A stretch of DNA of 64,000 bases from Polaribacter huanghezhanensis (GTDB taxonomy: Bacteria > Bacteroidota > Bacteroidia > Flavobacteriales > Flavobacteriaceae): assembly GCF_030444335.1 (NCBI RefSeq), contig NZ_CP128595.1, positions 1,116,001-1,180,000 on the forward strand, in the 5' to 3' direction. The notes beneath the pieces were generated by a model. That model worked only from the letters and a program-made list of their open reading frames with translations. It searched no databases and had not been told where the DNA came from. This document shows positions 43,396 to 53,304 of this stretch, one piece after another; position 1 is the first letter of the stretch; each line of letters opens with the position of its first letter. The translations under genes were made by a program, and so were the position numbers.

Positions 43396-43443
43396 ATTCC
43401 TGCCAGAGTTTATCTTGAGCGAAGCCGAAAGGCAGGAATGACA
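43396..43443. repeat. Hybrid palindromic repeat between pnuC and the GGGP synthase gene
   Basis: ATTCCTGCC and GGCAGGAAT form the outer arms around TTGAGCGAAGCCGAAA, and TGACA ends the element. It combines the arms of the attcctgcc-type repeat at 46.3 kb with the gagcgaag core of the other family. A further fragment (GTCAGTTCGAGTGG) lies at 43267. Confidence 0.75.
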
Positions 43444-43449
43444 AGCAAG

Positions 43450-44172
43450 TTATTTTTTCAAATCGTTAAAAAAAGTAATATCTTTTTCAAAAGCAGTTCC
43501 AATCACAACCAAATCAGCCCCAGCATTAAAGGCTATTTCAAGTTGCTTTTTTGATTTAATTCCACCGCCAACGATTAAAGGAATATTTAATTGAGATTTA
43601 CATTTCTTAATAATATTTGCGTCCACAAGCACTGCGGCACCACTTCCAGCTTCAAGATAAATTAGTTTTTTGCCAGAAAATTCTCCAGCCAATGCTGTAT
43701 TTAAAATTAAATCAATATTATCCTGAGAAATCGGTTTTGTATTGCTTACTTTTTGAACAGCAGTTTCTTTTTTGCCATCAATTAAAATGTAACCAGTCGG
43801 AATAATTTCTAAATTTGATGCTTGTAAAATGGGAGCCGCTTTGATATGTTGTTCAATTAAATATTCAGGGTTTCGCCCAGAGAGTAAACTTAAAAACAAG
43901 ATTCCGTCTGCCAAATTTGTAATCTGATTTACATCGCCAGGAAAAAGAACGATTGGCAATTTGGTTATTTTTTTAATCTCTGAAACAACTTTTTCCGTTT
44001 GTCTATTTTTATCTGTGCTTCCACCAACAAAAATATGTGTAGCAACAGATTGATGTACTTTTTCAAAAAAAGAAGAAAGATTATTAATCTCTATTTTCTC
44101 AGGATCAATTAAAACAGCGAGTAGCTTTTTGCCTTCTTTTTTTGCTGATACAATGTTTTTGTAAATGTTCAT
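43450..44172 (-). CDS. Geranylgeranylglyceryl/heptaprenylglyceryl phosphate synthase family protein
   Basis: The 240-residue TIM-barrel enzyme condenses a polyprenyl diphosphate with glycerol 1-phosphate. Motifs are AVLIDPEKIE near residue 20, HIFVGGSTD (glycerol phosphate binding), PIVLFPGDVNQIT, IYLEAGSGAAVLV and PLIVGGGIKSKKQLE (phosphate grip). Bacteroidota carry a group II member whose lipid product is still little understood. It is followed in other genomes by the same neighbours. It is 97 bp after the phosphopantetheinyl transferase gene, separated by repeats. Confidence 0.93.
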   Translation of the reverse strand: MNIYKNIVSAKKEGKKLLAVLIDPEKIEINNLSSFFEKVHQSVATHIFVGGSTDKNRQTEKVVSEIKKITKLPIVLFPGDVNQITNLADGILFLSLLSGRNPEYLIEQHIKAAPILQASNLEIIPTGYILIDGKKETAVQKVSNTKPISQDNIDLILNTALAGEFSGKKLIYLEAGSGAAVLVDANIIKKCKSQLNIPLIVGGGIKSKKQLEIAFNAGADLVVIGTAFEKDITFFNDLKK

Positions 44173-44189
44173 TTAGAAATATCAATTAG

Positions 44190-44269
44190 TTCTCGACTGC
44201 GCTCGAACTGACAGCACTTTGCGGTTCTTTGACTTTGCAACTCTGCCACTTTGAGCCTTTGCAACTTTT
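44190..44269. repeat. Palindromic and ACTTTGCAACT-like repeats
   Basis: TCTCGACTGCGCTCGAACTG with following ACA matches the repeat family. It is followed by several copies of a loose ACTTTGC/GCAACT motif up to the stop of the transferase gene. Confidence 0.65.
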
Positions 44270-44893
44270 TTAAAAAGCATACACACAGGTAAAACCTTCA
44301 AACTCTAAAAAGTAAACCTGATAGGTATTTGTTTCATCATTATAATCAATTGTTCCACTTGTAGTTTCATCTTCAAACTTAAAATCTTCAATATAAATAT
44401 GTTCAAGAAAACGGAGTTTTTTCTTTCCGTAAATTTTATACAAACTTTCCTTTGCGCCCCAAACAATGGTTAATTTACTAATTAATGCATCTGCATTTGC
44501 AATAGTTTTGTATTCTTGAAAAGGTGTGAATTTATGTGCGATTTTTAAAATTTTATCACGCTGCATTTCAATGTCGATTCCGACAGGAATATCAGAAACA
44601 ATAATTCCAGTAAAAGTAAACGAATGAGTTATTGAAATGAATTTTCCGTTTTTTAAATGCGGTTTTCCAAATTCATCATAGATTAAATCTGCATCGACCA
44701 AACCAACTTCTTTGAGTAAATGCCGAATGCTTAAAAACCCTCTTTGATGCAATTCAGATTTCATAGAATCTAAACGTTCTTGGTTTTTGTCTGTTAAATG
44801 AATGCCAAAGGATAATTCTTTAAAAGATTCTTCGATCTTCCAAATCAATACTTTAGTAGCATTATTAACAATTATCGTTTTGTAAAGAGGCAT
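44270..44893 (-). CDS. 4'-phosphopantetheinyl transferase superfamily protein
   Basis: The 207-residue protein attaches phosphopantetheine to carrier proteins (Sfp-type). The conserved blocks are FGKPHLKNGKFISITHSF, VGIDIEMQRDKI (metal-binding D and E) and VWGAKESLYKIYGKKKLRF near residue 150. Its carrier substrate could be acyl carrier protein or a peptide or polyketide synthase; the context (GGGP synthase, ahcY) does not decide. It is divergent from ahcY. Confidence 0.9.
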   Translation of the reverse strand: MPLYKTIIVNNATKVLIWKIEESFKELSFGIHLTDKNQERLDSMKSELHQRGFLSIRHLLKEVGLVDADLIYDEFGKPHLKNGKFISITHSFTFTGIIVSDIPVGIDIEMQRDKILKIAHKFTPFQEYKTIANADALISKLTIVWGAKESLYKIYGKKKLRFLEHIYIEDFKFEDETTSGTIDYNDETNTYQVYFLEFEGFTCVYAF

Positions 44894-44913
44894 AAATTTT
44901 AAAAGTTATTATG

Positions 44914-44921
44914 TAACTTTG
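44914..44921 (+). promoter_or_regulatory. Putative -7 box of ahcY
   Basis: TAACTTTG matches TAnnTTTG, 36 bp before the ATG at 44958. No clear -33 TTTG is seen. Confidence 0.5.
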
Positions 44922-44957
44922 CAGTTCTAAATTATGATATAAAACAAATATACTAAT

Positions 44958-46271
44958 ATGAGTACAAAAACAGCTTACATACCAAACAAAGTTAAGGATA
45001 TTTCTTTAGCCGCTTGGGGAAGAAAAGAAATGGACTTGGCAGAGGCAGAAATGCCAGGATTAATGTCGTTAAGAGAAGAGTATAAAAACTCTCAACCTTT
45101 AAAAGGAGCAAGAATTGCAGGATGTTTACACATGACAATTCAGACTGCTGTTTTAATTGAAACTTTACAAGCTTTAGGAGCAGAAGTAACGTGGAGTTCT
45201 TGTAATATTTTTTCTACACAAGATCAGGCTGCTGCTGCAATTGCTGCTGCAGGAACTGCTGTGTACGCATGGAAAGATATGACAGAAGAAGAATTTGACT
45301 GGTGTATAGAGCAAACGTTATTCTTTGGAGAAGATAAAAAACCATTAAACTTAATTTTAGATGATGGTGGAGATTTAACAAACATGGTGTTGGATCGTTA
45401 CCCAGAATTAGCTGCAGGAATCAATGGTTTATCAGAAGAAACTACAACAGGAGTTCACCGTTTATACGATAGAGTAAAAGCAGGAACGTTACCAATGCCA
45501 GCAATTAATGTAAACGATTCTGTTACCAAATCTAAGTTTGATAACAAATACGGATGTAAAGAATCTGCAGTGGATGCAATCAGAAGAGCAACCGATATTA
45601 TGTTGGCAGGAAAACGTGTAACTGTTTGTGGTTATGGTGATGTTGGAAAAGGAACGGCTGCATCTTTTAAAGGAGCAGGTTCTATTGTAACGGTTACAGA
45701 AATTGATCCTATTTGTGCTTTACAAGCTGCAATGGACGGATTTGAAGTAAAGAAATTAGAAACTGTTGTTGCAAATTCTGATATCATTATTACAACTACA
45801 GGAAACAAAGATATTATTCAAGGGCGTCATTTTGAAGCAATGAAAGACAAAGTTATTGTTTGTAACATTGGACATTTCGATAACGAAATTGACATGGCTT
45901 GGTTAAATGGAAATCACGGAAAAACAAAAGACACCATCAAACCACAAGTTGATAAATACAATATCAACGGAAAAGATATTATCATTTTAGCAGAAGGACG
46001 TTTGGTAAATTTAGGTTGTGCAACTGGACATCCAAGTTTTGTAATGTCTAATTCATTTACAAACCAAACGTTGGCTCAAATTGAATTGTGGACAAACAGA
46101 GATGCTTACGAAAACGAAGTGTATATGTTACCAAAACATTTAGATGAAAAAGTAGCAAAATTACACTTGGCAAAAATCGGAGTTGAGTTAACAGAATTAC
46201 GTTCTGATCAAGCTTCTTATATTGGTGTAACTGTTGATGGTCCTTACAAATCAGAACATTATAGATACTAA
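44958..46271 (+). CDS. ahcY: Adenosylhomocysteinase
   Basis: This enzyme (437 residues) splits S-adenosylhomocysteine into adenosine and homocysteine, keeping methylation running. Typical motifs are [19 protein letters not shown] near residue 50, [33 protein letters not shown], the NAD-binding [19 protein letters not shown] near residue 220, [12 protein letters not shown] and the C-terminal [18 protein letters not shown]. All catalytic positions visible to me are present. It is a single gene with its own promoter and terminator. Confidence 0.98.
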   Translation: MSTKTAYIPNKVKDISLAAWGRKEMDLAEAEMPGLMSLREEYKNSQPLKGARIAGCLHMTIQTAVLIETLQALGAEVTWSSCNIFSTQDQAAAAIAAAGTAVYAWKDMTEEEFDWCIEQTLFFGEDKKPLNLILDDGGDLTNMVLDRYPELAAGINGLSEETTTGVHRLYDRVKAGTLPMPAINVNDSVTKSKFDNKYGCKESAVDAIRRATDIMLAGKRVTVCGYGDVGKGTAASFKGAGSIVTVTEIDPICALQAAMDGFEVKKLETVVANSDIIITTTGNKDIIQGRHFEAMKDKVIVCNIGHFDNEIDMAWLNGNHGKTKDTIKPQVDKYNINGKDIIILAEGRLVNLGCATGHPSFVMSNSFTNQTLAQIELWTNRDAYENEVYMLPKHLDEKVAKLHLAKIGVELTELRSDQASYIGVTVDGPYKSEHYRY

Positions 46272-46275
46272 TTTT

Positions 46276-46303
46276 TGTCATTCCTGCGAAGGCAGGAATC
46301 TCA
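46276..46303. repeat. Palindromic repeat after ahcY
   Basis: TGTCATTCCTGC GAAG GCAGGAATCTCA contains ATTCCTGC with its complement GCAGGAAT and a 4-nt loop, headed by TGTCA. It starts a 443-bp gene-free stretch (46272-46714). Confidence 0.8.
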
Positions 46304-46315
46304 TTATAAAGATTC

Positions 46316-46350
46316 GAAAAACCCTTACATTTATTTGTGAGGGTTTTTTT
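46316..46350 (+). terminator. Terminator of ahcY
   Basis: AACCCTTACA/TGTGAGGGTT with one T-G pair is followed by seven T. Confidence 0.88.
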
Positions 46351-46356
46351 GTTTTC

Positions 46357-46681
46357 TGTCATTCCGAAATGAGAGAAGAATAAACGATGGAGGAATCTCA
46401 CAATAATAAAGAGAATTTCTTTTTGGGCGTTTTAACAGGCTATCCACTTTATCTTTTTATAACTGTCATTGCGCATCACGCTTTTTCTGCGTGATGCGGC
46501 AATCTCATTTTGAGGAAGAGATTACTTCGTTCCTCTCGTAATGACGATTTTTAAAAAAAGTTATAAAAAGGATGCCGTTTCTATCCTTAACGCATGGGTT
46601 ATATAATTTTTAAAAAGTAGTGTCACATCGAGTGAATTTGATTTTTCATCAAATTTGTATCGAGATGTTTCTCAATGATTA
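46357..46681. repeat. Cluster of TGTCA-headed repeats in a gene-free stretch
   Basis: Three more elements are present. The first, headed TGTCATTCCGAAATGAGAG, ends near 46402. The second spans 46464-46546: TGTCATTGCG leads a long hairpin (GCATCACGC/GCGTGATGC) and AATGACG closes it. The third, TGTCACATCGAGTG, runs to about 46681 and contains AAATTTGAT-type arms. No gene or RNA gene was recognised. Confidence 0.75.
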
Positions 46682-46714
46682 CTTTTCAGTACCTTTCAAA
46701 AAAATAAACGCTGA

Positions 46715-47185
46715 ATGAAAGCAGTAAACACTAAAATCTTAGAAAACAGATTAGCACTTTTAGAAAGTTATATTCCAAGTTTTGAAGACACAAATACGAA
46801 AGTTTCAAAAGTACCTGTTGCGTGGCATTTAGACCATAGTTTAAAAGTGATAAATACGGTCATCATAAACATGCAAAAATCAGACCCTGCTTTGTATGAA
46901 AACAATTTTAAGTTTCTAGGAAAAGTGTTTTTAAAACTTGGCTTTTTCCCAAGAGGAAAAGCAAGAGCACCAAAATATGTAAAACCACCAGAAGTTATTT
47001 TAAAATCAGCTATTAGTACACAGTTAGCAGAAGCAAAACAACACATAAAAGCAATTCAAGATTTGGATGAAAACGCTTATTTTAAACATCCTTTGTTTGG
47101 AAACACAAATAAGTTTAGAGTGGCTCGTTTTTTAGATACACATACAAATCATCATTTAAAAATTGTAAAAAGCATGTTGAAGTAG
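46715..47185 (+). CDS. DUF1569 family protein (DinB-like fold)
   Basis: The 156-residue protein contains WHLDHSLKVINTVI near residue 32, PRGKARAPKYVKPPEV and HTNHHLKIVKSMLK at the end, which fit DUF1569. These have a DinB-like four-helix bundle whose three histidines (His33, His36 and one of the C-terminal His) could bind a metal. The reaction is unknown. It lies alone after the repeat stretch; no operon partner. Confidence 0.85.
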   Translation: MKAVNTKILENRLALLESYIPSFEDTNTKVSKVPVAWHLDHSLKVINTVIINMQKSDPALYENNFKFLGKVFLKLGFFPRGKARAPKYVKPPEVILKSAISTQLAEAKQHIKAIQDLDENAYFKHPLFGNTNKFRVARFLDTHTNHHLKIVKSMLK

Positions 47186-47268
47186 GTTTCTTTACTTACT
47201 GATTTCACAATAGTTCTATTACCTTCTCATTTTTTGTATATTTATAACATCAATAAAATCAACGAATT

Positions 47269-48702
47269 ATGAAACGTATCTTTCTTTTACTATTTCTAAT
47301 TAGCTATTCAATTGCACAAGCACAAACCAATACCGTAGTTTTTGAGCTTACAGACAATCTAAAAACGTACAATTCTCAAAATTGTTTAACCAACAAAACA
47401 GATTATAGCAAAGTGTTTTTAGGTTTTGTAAAAGGAGATGAATCAGATATAAAAAATTTCAAACTTGTTATTTCATTAAGTAACGAAATTAGATATACTT
47501 TTAATAGTTATAGCGAATTAAGAAATACAGATCCGCTAAGTTGGTTAGAAGGAAATAAAGCGTTTCAACAATTTAAATATATCAATTTTGCTATACAAAT
47601 TGTATTGCCAAACAATAAAAAAGAAACTCAAAATTTTAGTGTTTGTTTAAGAGAAATTTCTACAAACACCATTGTAACAAGATCGCTTACCAATACAACA
47701 AAAAACAAAGATTATATAGAAATTCCTATTTCGTTTGCAACCGATAGAAACGATACAAAAGATACTGATTTAAACGAACGATTTGGTGGTAAAAGAGGAG
47801 AACTTCAATATGGAAGAACCATTGTTAGTATTCCGTACACACATAAATTGGGTGAAATAGAAAGACCGTCTTATTGGAGATTAGAATTTTCTGAAGATCC
47901 AAAAAAACACATCATGATGCAGTCTTTGCAAAAGCAACATAAAGACGCTTTTTTCAATCAAATGAAAACAAGAATTGCCAAAAACGGGAAAAGCACTTTT
48001 TTATTTGTACATGGTTATAATGTCTCGTTTGCTGATGCCGCAATGAGAACTGCACAAATTACGTTCGATTTGCGTTTTAGCGGAGAACCTGTTTTTTACA
48101 GTTGGCCATCGCAAGGTTCAACAGCTGGTTATATGGTTGATGAAGCAAATATTGAGTGGGCAAGATTGAATATGAAAAACTTCTTAAAAGATTATTTAAC
48201 CCGAACAGAAGCCGACGATATTTACTTGGTTGCACACAGTATGGGAAATCGTGGATTGACAAAAGCATTGATTGAATTGATGAATGAAAACCCAGAATTA
48301 AAAGATAAAATTACAGAAGTTATTTTAGCGGCTCCAGATATTGATGCAGATGTTTTTAGGAGAGATATTGCGCCACAAATGGTAAAGAAAATTGCAAAAC
48401 CAATTACTTTATATGTTTCTTCTGATGATTTAGCTTTATTAGCATCAAGAAAAGTACACGGAAGTAAACGCGCTGGCGATGCAGGAAAAGGAGTTGTAAT
48501 TGTAAAAGGAGTAGAAACCATTGATGCTTCTGGAGTGGACACTAGTTTTATGAGACATTCTTATTTTGCAACAACAAGCTCCATCATTGCTGATATTTTA
48601 GATTTGATGAAATCAGGAAAACGTGCTCCGTTTAGAGAAACTTTAGAAAAAGTAAGTAGAGAAAATGTGATTTATTGGAAAGTAAAACAAGGGAAAAATT
48701 AA
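47269..48702 (+). CDS. Exported alpha/beta hydrolase (DUF900 family)
   Basis: The 477-residue protein has a signal peptide (about 1-19, SYSIAQAQ), a non-conserved region to about 180, and a DUF900 alpha/beta hydrolase domain. The oxyanion strand is FLFVHGYNVSF near 246, followed by FYSWPSQGSTAGY, and the nucleophile is in VAHSMGNRG near residue 325; the Asp and His are probably in DIDADVF and RHSYFA. The substrate is unknown. Its stop shares TTAA with the stop of the convergent yifB gene. Confidence 0.9.
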   Translation: MKRIFLLLFLISYSIAQAQTNTVVFELTDNLKTYNSQNCLTNKTDYSKVFLGFVKGDESDIKNFKLVISLSNEIRYTFNSYSELRNTDPLSWLEGNKAFQQFKYINFAIQIVLPNNKKETQNFSVCLREISTNTIVTRSLTNTTKNKDYIEIPISFATDRNDTKDTDLNERFGGKRGELQYGRTIVSIPYTHKLGEIERPSYWRLEFSEDPKKHIMMQSLQKQHKDAFFNQMKTRIAKNGKSTFLFVHGYNVSFADAAMRTAQITFDLRFSGEPVFYSWPSQGSTAGYMVDEANIEWARLNMKNFLKDYLTRTEADDIYLVAHSMGNRGLTKALIELMNENPELKDKITEVILAAPDIDADVFRRDIAPQMVKKIAKPITLYVSSDDLALLASRKVHGSKRAGDAGKGVVIVKGVETIDASGVDTSFMRHSYFATTSSIIADILDLMKSGKRAPFRETLEKVSRENVIYWKVKQGKN

Positions 48703-50234
48703 CCCAACCAACCATCTCTATCTAAACTTCTATATTGAATGGCTTCTGCAATATGAGTTGGAGAAATATTTTTTGCAGCGTCTAAATCTGCAATCGTTCT
48801 TGCCACTTTTAAAATCCGATCATAAGCTCTGGCAGATAAATTTAATTTTTCCATCGCCGTTTTTAATAAAGACATGCTTTCATCAGACAATTCACAGAAT
48901 TTTCTGATTTGTTTTACATTCATTTGTGCATTGTAATGCAAGTTCTCAAAAGTTGTAAAACGCTCAGACTGAATTTCTCTTGCCGCCGTAACACGTTTTC
49001 TTATTTCAACAGAAGATTCTCCTTTTCGTTCTTCTGTCAACTTTTCAAACGGAACAGGAGTTACTTCTATATGAATATCAATTCGGTCTAATAAAGGTCC
49101 AGAAATTTTACTTAAATACCGCTGCATTTCTTGTGGAGAAGAGGTCATTGGAGAGTTTGGATCGTTAAAATATCCTGACGGACTTGGATTCATGCTCGCA
49201 ACCAACATAAAACTACTCGGATAGGTAACTGTAAATTTTGCTCTAGAAATGGTAACTTCTCTATCTTCTAACGGTTGTCGCATAACTTCTAAAACGGTTC
49301 GTTTAAATTCTGGTAATTCATCTAAAAACAAAACTCCGTTATGAGATAAAGAAATTTCTCCAGGTTGAGGATATTGTCCGCCGCCAACCAAAGCAACATC
49401 AGAAATGGTGTGATGTGGACTTCTAAACGGACGTTGATATAACAATCCGTTGTTCTTTGTTTTTCCAACTACAGAATGAATTTTGGTGGTCTCCAACGCT
49501 TCGTGTAAGGTCATTGGTGGTAAAATGGAAGGCAATCGTTTTGCCAACATTGTTTTTCCTGATCCAGGCGGACCAATGAGAATAATATTATGTCCGCCAG
49601 CAGCGGCAATTTCCATACAACGCTTTATAGATTCTTGTCCTTTTACATCAGAAAAATCAAACTCTGGGAAATCGATATTTTTATAAAATTCGGCTCTTGT
49701 ATCTACAATTGTTGGCTGAATTTTTTCATCACCATTAAAATGATTGATAACTTCCATAATGTTATCAACCCCTAAAACTTCTAAATCATCTACAATTGCA
49801 GCTTCTTTAGCGTTTGCTTTCGGTAAAATAAAATATTTAAAACCTTCTTCTTTGGCTTTTATCGCAATTGGTAAAGCGCCTTTTATAGGTTGTAAACTTC
49901 CGTCTAAAGACAATTCGCCCATAATAACATACTCGTCAATCGTTGTCGATTTTATTTGATCGGAAGCTGCTAAAATTCCGAGAGCCAAAGTTAAATCGTA
50001 CGCTGCGCCTTCTTTTCTAATATCGGCGGGTGCCATGTTGATAATGATTTTTTTCCCAGGAAGCTTGTAATTATTGTTTTTCAGTGCAGCAGAAATCCTA
50101 AAAGAGCTTTCTCTAACAGCGTTATCTGGCAATCCAACCAAATGATACCCAATTCCTTTATCAATATTTACTTCAACGGTAATGGTGGTAGCTTCTATGC
50201 CGAAGACGGCGCTACCATAAACTTTAACTAGCAT
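48699..50234 (-). CDS. YifB/ComM family Mg chelatase-like AAA ATPase
   Basis: This 511-residue AAA+ protein combines an N-terminal Lon-protease-like domain (MLVKVYGSAVFGIEATTI through GELSLDGSLQPIKGALP) with a Mg-chelatase-type ATPase: Walker A LIGPPGSGKTMLAKRLP near residue 213 and Walker B GVLFLDELPEFKR near 299. ComM-like members act as branch-migration helicases in natural transformation. The start at 50234 matches the family; an in-frame start 48 bp upstream adds only basic residues. It ends convergently with the DUF900 gene. Confidence 0.92.
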   Translation of the reverse strand: MLVKVYGSAVFGIEATTITVEVNIDKGIGYHLVGLPDNAVRESSFRISAALKNNNYKLPGKKIIINMAPADIRKEGAAYDLTLALGILAASDQIKSTTIDEYVIMGELSLDGSLQPIKGALPIAIKAKEEGFKYFILPKANAKEAAIVDDLEVLGVDNIMEVINHFNGDEKIQPTIVDTRAEFYKNIDFPEFDFSDVKGQESIKRCMEIAAAGGHNIILIGPPGSGKTMLAKRLPSILPPMTLHEALETTKIHSVVGKTKNNGLLYQRPFRSPHHTISDVALVGGGQYPQPGEISLSHNGVLFLDELPEFKRTVLEVMRQPLEDREVTISRAKFTVTYPSSFMLVASMNPSPSGYFNDPNSPMTSSPQEMQRYLSKISGPLLDRIDIHIEVTPVPFEKLTEERKGESSVEIRKRVTAAREIQSERFTTFENLHYNAQMNVKQIRKFCELSDESMSLLKTAMEKLNLSARAYDRILKVARTIADLDAAKNISPTHIAEAIQYRSLDRDGWLG

Positions 50235-50494
50235 TTTTTTCTTTTTATTAAAAGTAAGAAAAATTTTCAACTTTTTAAGCATATTAACATCTTGTTAAAT
50301 AATGTTAAAAATAAGTTGATATGTGTGTAAGCATCATACATTTACGATTTTCAACTTTTTAAAGTTTGTTCTTTGTAAATGTTAAAGAAATATTAAAATA
50401 AAAATTGCAGTTAAACCTTTACAAGTAATCAAAGTCTTAGCAACAGCTATTTACAAATAGCTTGTAAAAACAAAAATCAATCAATTAAAAAATA

Positions 50495-53236
50495 ATGATT
50501 AAATCACTTACAACAAAACTAGTAGTATTCGCTTTATTATTAGTTTCAACAAGTACTATTGCACAAAGTATTTCTGGGAAAATAGTAGATGAAGAAAAAA
50601 ATCCTTTAGAGTTTGCTTCTGTAGCAGTGCTTAATGCTGCCGATTCAACTTTAGTTAGTTATGCAAGCACAGACATTAAAGGGAATTTTAAAGTAGTTCA
50701 GATTTCTAACGGAAAAAGAATTTTTCAAATTAATTTATTAGGATATCAAGTATATCAGAAGAAAATTGATTTTGCTGGTAAATCTTTAGATTTTGGAACC
50801 ATCACGTTAAAGGAATTAGACAATACGTTAGATGAAGTAGTTATTTCAGCAGTAATTCCAATTACCATTAAAAAAGATACAATGGCATTTAATGCAAAAG
50901 CATTTAAAGTTAGAGTAGATGATACTGTAGAAGATTTATTAAAGAAATTACCTGGTGTAGAAGTTGATGCAGACGGAAAAGTAAAAGCACAGGGAGAAGA
51001 TGTTTCTAAAGTGTATGTTGATGGAAAGGAGTTTTTTAGCGGAGATCCTTCTGTTGCATTAAAAAACTTATCTGCAGATGCAATTAAGAAAATTGAGTTA
51101 ATTGATGAAAAGAGTGATAAAGCTAGAGTTACTGGAGTCGATGATTCTAGCCGTTCTAAAGTAATTAATTTAACCTTAAAAGATGATAGAAAAGTAAATG
51201 CTTTTGGTAAATTTCAAGGGGGTTATGGTTCAGACGATCGGTATTTAACAAGTTTAAATTATAACCGTTTTTCTCCAAAAATGCAAGTTTCAATTATCGC
51301 TAGAGCAAACAATGTAAACAGTTCAGGTTCAGATATTTCTGAAATTATGTCTTTTGGTGGAGGTAACGGAGGTTTTAGAATTAGTAGAGGCGGTGGCGGA
51401 GGAAGTTCTTCGGGATTTATTACTACCGGAATTGCTGGCTTTAATTTAGGGTATGAGCTAAAAAAGAAACAAAACTTAAATGCAGATTATTTTTATAATT
51501 ATGTAAACTCAGAATCTGGAAATGTGTTTTCTAAAAGAACAGAATTTGTTGGAACAGATAAATTGTATTCTGAAAGTAAATCTAATAGTACTAGTGAAAC
51601 AAAATCAAACAAAGCAAATTTTAGTTATATAGATAGATCTAGTGAATTAAAAACGGTTACGCTTAGAGGAAGATTAAATTCTAGTAATACAGCAGGAAAC
51701 AGTTTAAGTACTTTTGATGCTTTTGAAGCAAATGACCCAAATTCTAAGAAACTAGAAAATAAAGGAATTTCGAATAGTGATAACAAAAGTAGTAGTGCAA
51801 ACCTTGACCTTAAATATATTAAACGGTTTAACAAAATAAGCAAACGAAATATAGAATTTGAATTCGGTTTTTCTTCTGATAAAAGCGATAATGTGAGTGC
51901 AAATAAAAACACAAAGGATTATACAGATCCTTCAAAAACAGATGAAGTTTCTTTAAGTACTCAAAAAAGCAATAACACTGGAAGAGATATTGACTTTGGA
52001 GTACAATATACAGAGCCGTTAAACGATAAGCATTTTATTGAACTTGGTGCTGGATTAAAGGTTAAAAATAAAGATGAATACACCGATCAATCTCAGACGT
52101 TAAATGGTTCTAATAATGCTGGTTCTACATTTACTGCAGATTTATTTGAAGAAAAAAAAGCTACCTATGGTAATGTAGATTATAAATATAACAACGAAAA
52201 AACATCGGTAACAATTGGAACAGAATTTGAAGAACAAACACAAAATTTTGGATTGACAAATGTTTCTAATTTTGATAAAAGATACTCAAGTGTAAACCCA
52301 TCATTTAGATTTAGATACCGTCCTAAACAAGGAAGTTGGGTGTTTTTTAGATATAGAAAATCATTAGACTTACCTAGTTTAAGTAAAGTTTCTCCAGTAA
52401 TCAATAACTTTAATCCTTTGTATATTAGAAAAGGAAATCAAAACCTAACTCCAGAAACAAGTCATTCTCTATTTGGTATGTATGGCAATTACAACTTTGC
52501 AACCGGATTTAGTTTCTTTGCACATTTAAGTTATAATAGTACAAGTGATGCAATTGTAAATAAAGAAGATACAGATATTGCAACTCGAGTTAAAACAAGT
52601 AGTTATGTAAACCTAGGAAATCGAGATAATTTTAGCGGAGATATTAGTTTTGGAAATCGTTTAAAGAAATTAGGAGTCCGTTATAATTTAGGATTAAATT
52701 ATTCAACAAGTAATTATCAATCTGTAATTAATAATATTAACAATAAAACCAATTCTAAAAATACTTCGGTAAGAATTTCATTAGAAAATAATAAGAAAGA
52801 CTTTTTAGATATGTCTGTTGGAGCAAACATCAGCAAAAACAATACAACGTTTTCTGGTACAACTTCTAATAGAGAATATGTACAACAATCGTATTATGTA
52901 AAATCTGATTGGAACATCACAAAATCATTCAATTTTAACACACAATTTAAATACGATATTTATACAGATAGTAATTTTGGAACTGATCAATCTGTGCCAA
53001 TTTGGAACGCTTCAGTTTCGTACAATTTCTTAAAATCTAAAGCGATGAATATAAAGTTAACTGCCTTAGATTTATTAAACAAAAACGTTGGATTCTCTAG
53101 AAGTAGTTCTGATAACTATTTTGAAGAAACAACTAAAGATGTGTTAGGAACTTATTATATGGTTAGTTTAACGTATACACTCGGAACTCAACAAAAAAAC
53201 ACTAGAGGAAGAGGCGGAAGAAGAATGAGACATTAA
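50495..53236 (+). CDS. Outer-membrane beta-barrel protein with carboxypeptidase-regulatory repeat
   Basis: The 913-residue protein belongs to the TonB-receptor-like OMP family common in Bacteroidota. It has a signal peptide (about 1-23, STIAQSIS), a carboxypeptidase-regulatory domain at 25-105 (GKIVDEEKNPLEFASVAVL), a plug-like domain with DTVEDLLKKLPGVEVDADG and YVDGKEFFSGDP, and a long barrel with Gly/Ser-rich loops (RISRGGGGGSSSGF). The C-terminus is basic (GRGGRRMRH), unlike the usual aromatic end. The ligand is unknown. The 212 bp upstream (50283-50494) contain a TTAAC-ATCTT-GTTAA inverted repeat; no other site is clear. Confidence 0.88.
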   Translation: MIKSLTTKLVVFALLLVSTSTIAQSISGKIVDEEKNPLEFASVAVLNAADSTLVSYASTDIKGNFKVVQISNGKRIFQINLLGYQVYQKKIDFAGKSLDFGTITLKELDNTLDEVVISAVIPITIKKDTMAFNAKAFKVRVDDTVEDLLKKLPGVEVDADGKVKAQGEDVSKVYVDGKEFFSGDPSVALKNLSADAIKKIELIDEKSDKARVTGVDDSSRSKVINLTLKDDRKVNAFGKFQGGYGSDDRYLTSLNYNRFSPKMQVSIIARANNVNSSGSDISEIMSFGGGNGGFRISRGGGGGSSSGFITTGIAGFNLGYELKKKQNLNADYFYNYVNSESGNVFSKRTEFVGTDKLYSESKSNSTSETKSNKANFSYIDRSSELKTVTLRGRLNSSNTAGNSLSTFDAFEANDPNSKKLENKGISNSDNKSSSANLDLKYIKRFNKISKRNIEFEFGFSSDKSDNVSANKNTKDYTDPSKTDEVSLSTQKSNNTGRDIDFGVQYTEPLNDKHFIELGAGLKVKNKDEYTDQSQTLNGSNNAGSTFTADLFEEKKATYGNVDYKYNNEKTSVTIGTEFEEQTQNFGLTNVSNFDKRYSSVNPSFRFRYRPKQGSWVFFRYRKSLDLPSLSKVSPVINNFNPLYIRKGNQNLTPETSHSLFGMYGNYNFATGFSFFAHLSYNSTSDAIVNKEDTDIATRVKTSSYVNLGNRDNFSGDISFGNRLKKLGVRYNLGLNYSTSNYQSVINNINNKTNSKNTSVRISLENNKKDFLDMSVGANISKNNTTFSGTTSNREYVQQSYYVKSDWNITKSFNFNTQFKYDIYTDSNFGTDQSVPIWNASVSYNFLKSKAMNIKLTALDLLNKNVGFSRSSSDNYFEETTKDVLGTYYMVSLTYTLGTQQKNTRGRGGRRMRH

Positions 53237-53252
53237 ACCATAAAATTTTATA

Positions 53253-53288
53253 TAAAAAAAAAGCAGTTACTTTTGTAACTGCTTTTTT
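53253..53288. terminator. Bidirectional terminator between the barrel protein and the S10 peptidase
   Basis: AGCAGTTAC/GTAACTGCT with a TTTT loop is flanked by A and T runs on both sides. Confidence 0.92.
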
Positions 53289-53304
53289 TATGGTTTAAAT
53301 TTAA

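Noticed and set aside
46272..46714. Repeat-rich gap considered as an insertion sequence.
   Set aside because: No transposase frame and no pair of long terminal repeats are present; only short palindromes.
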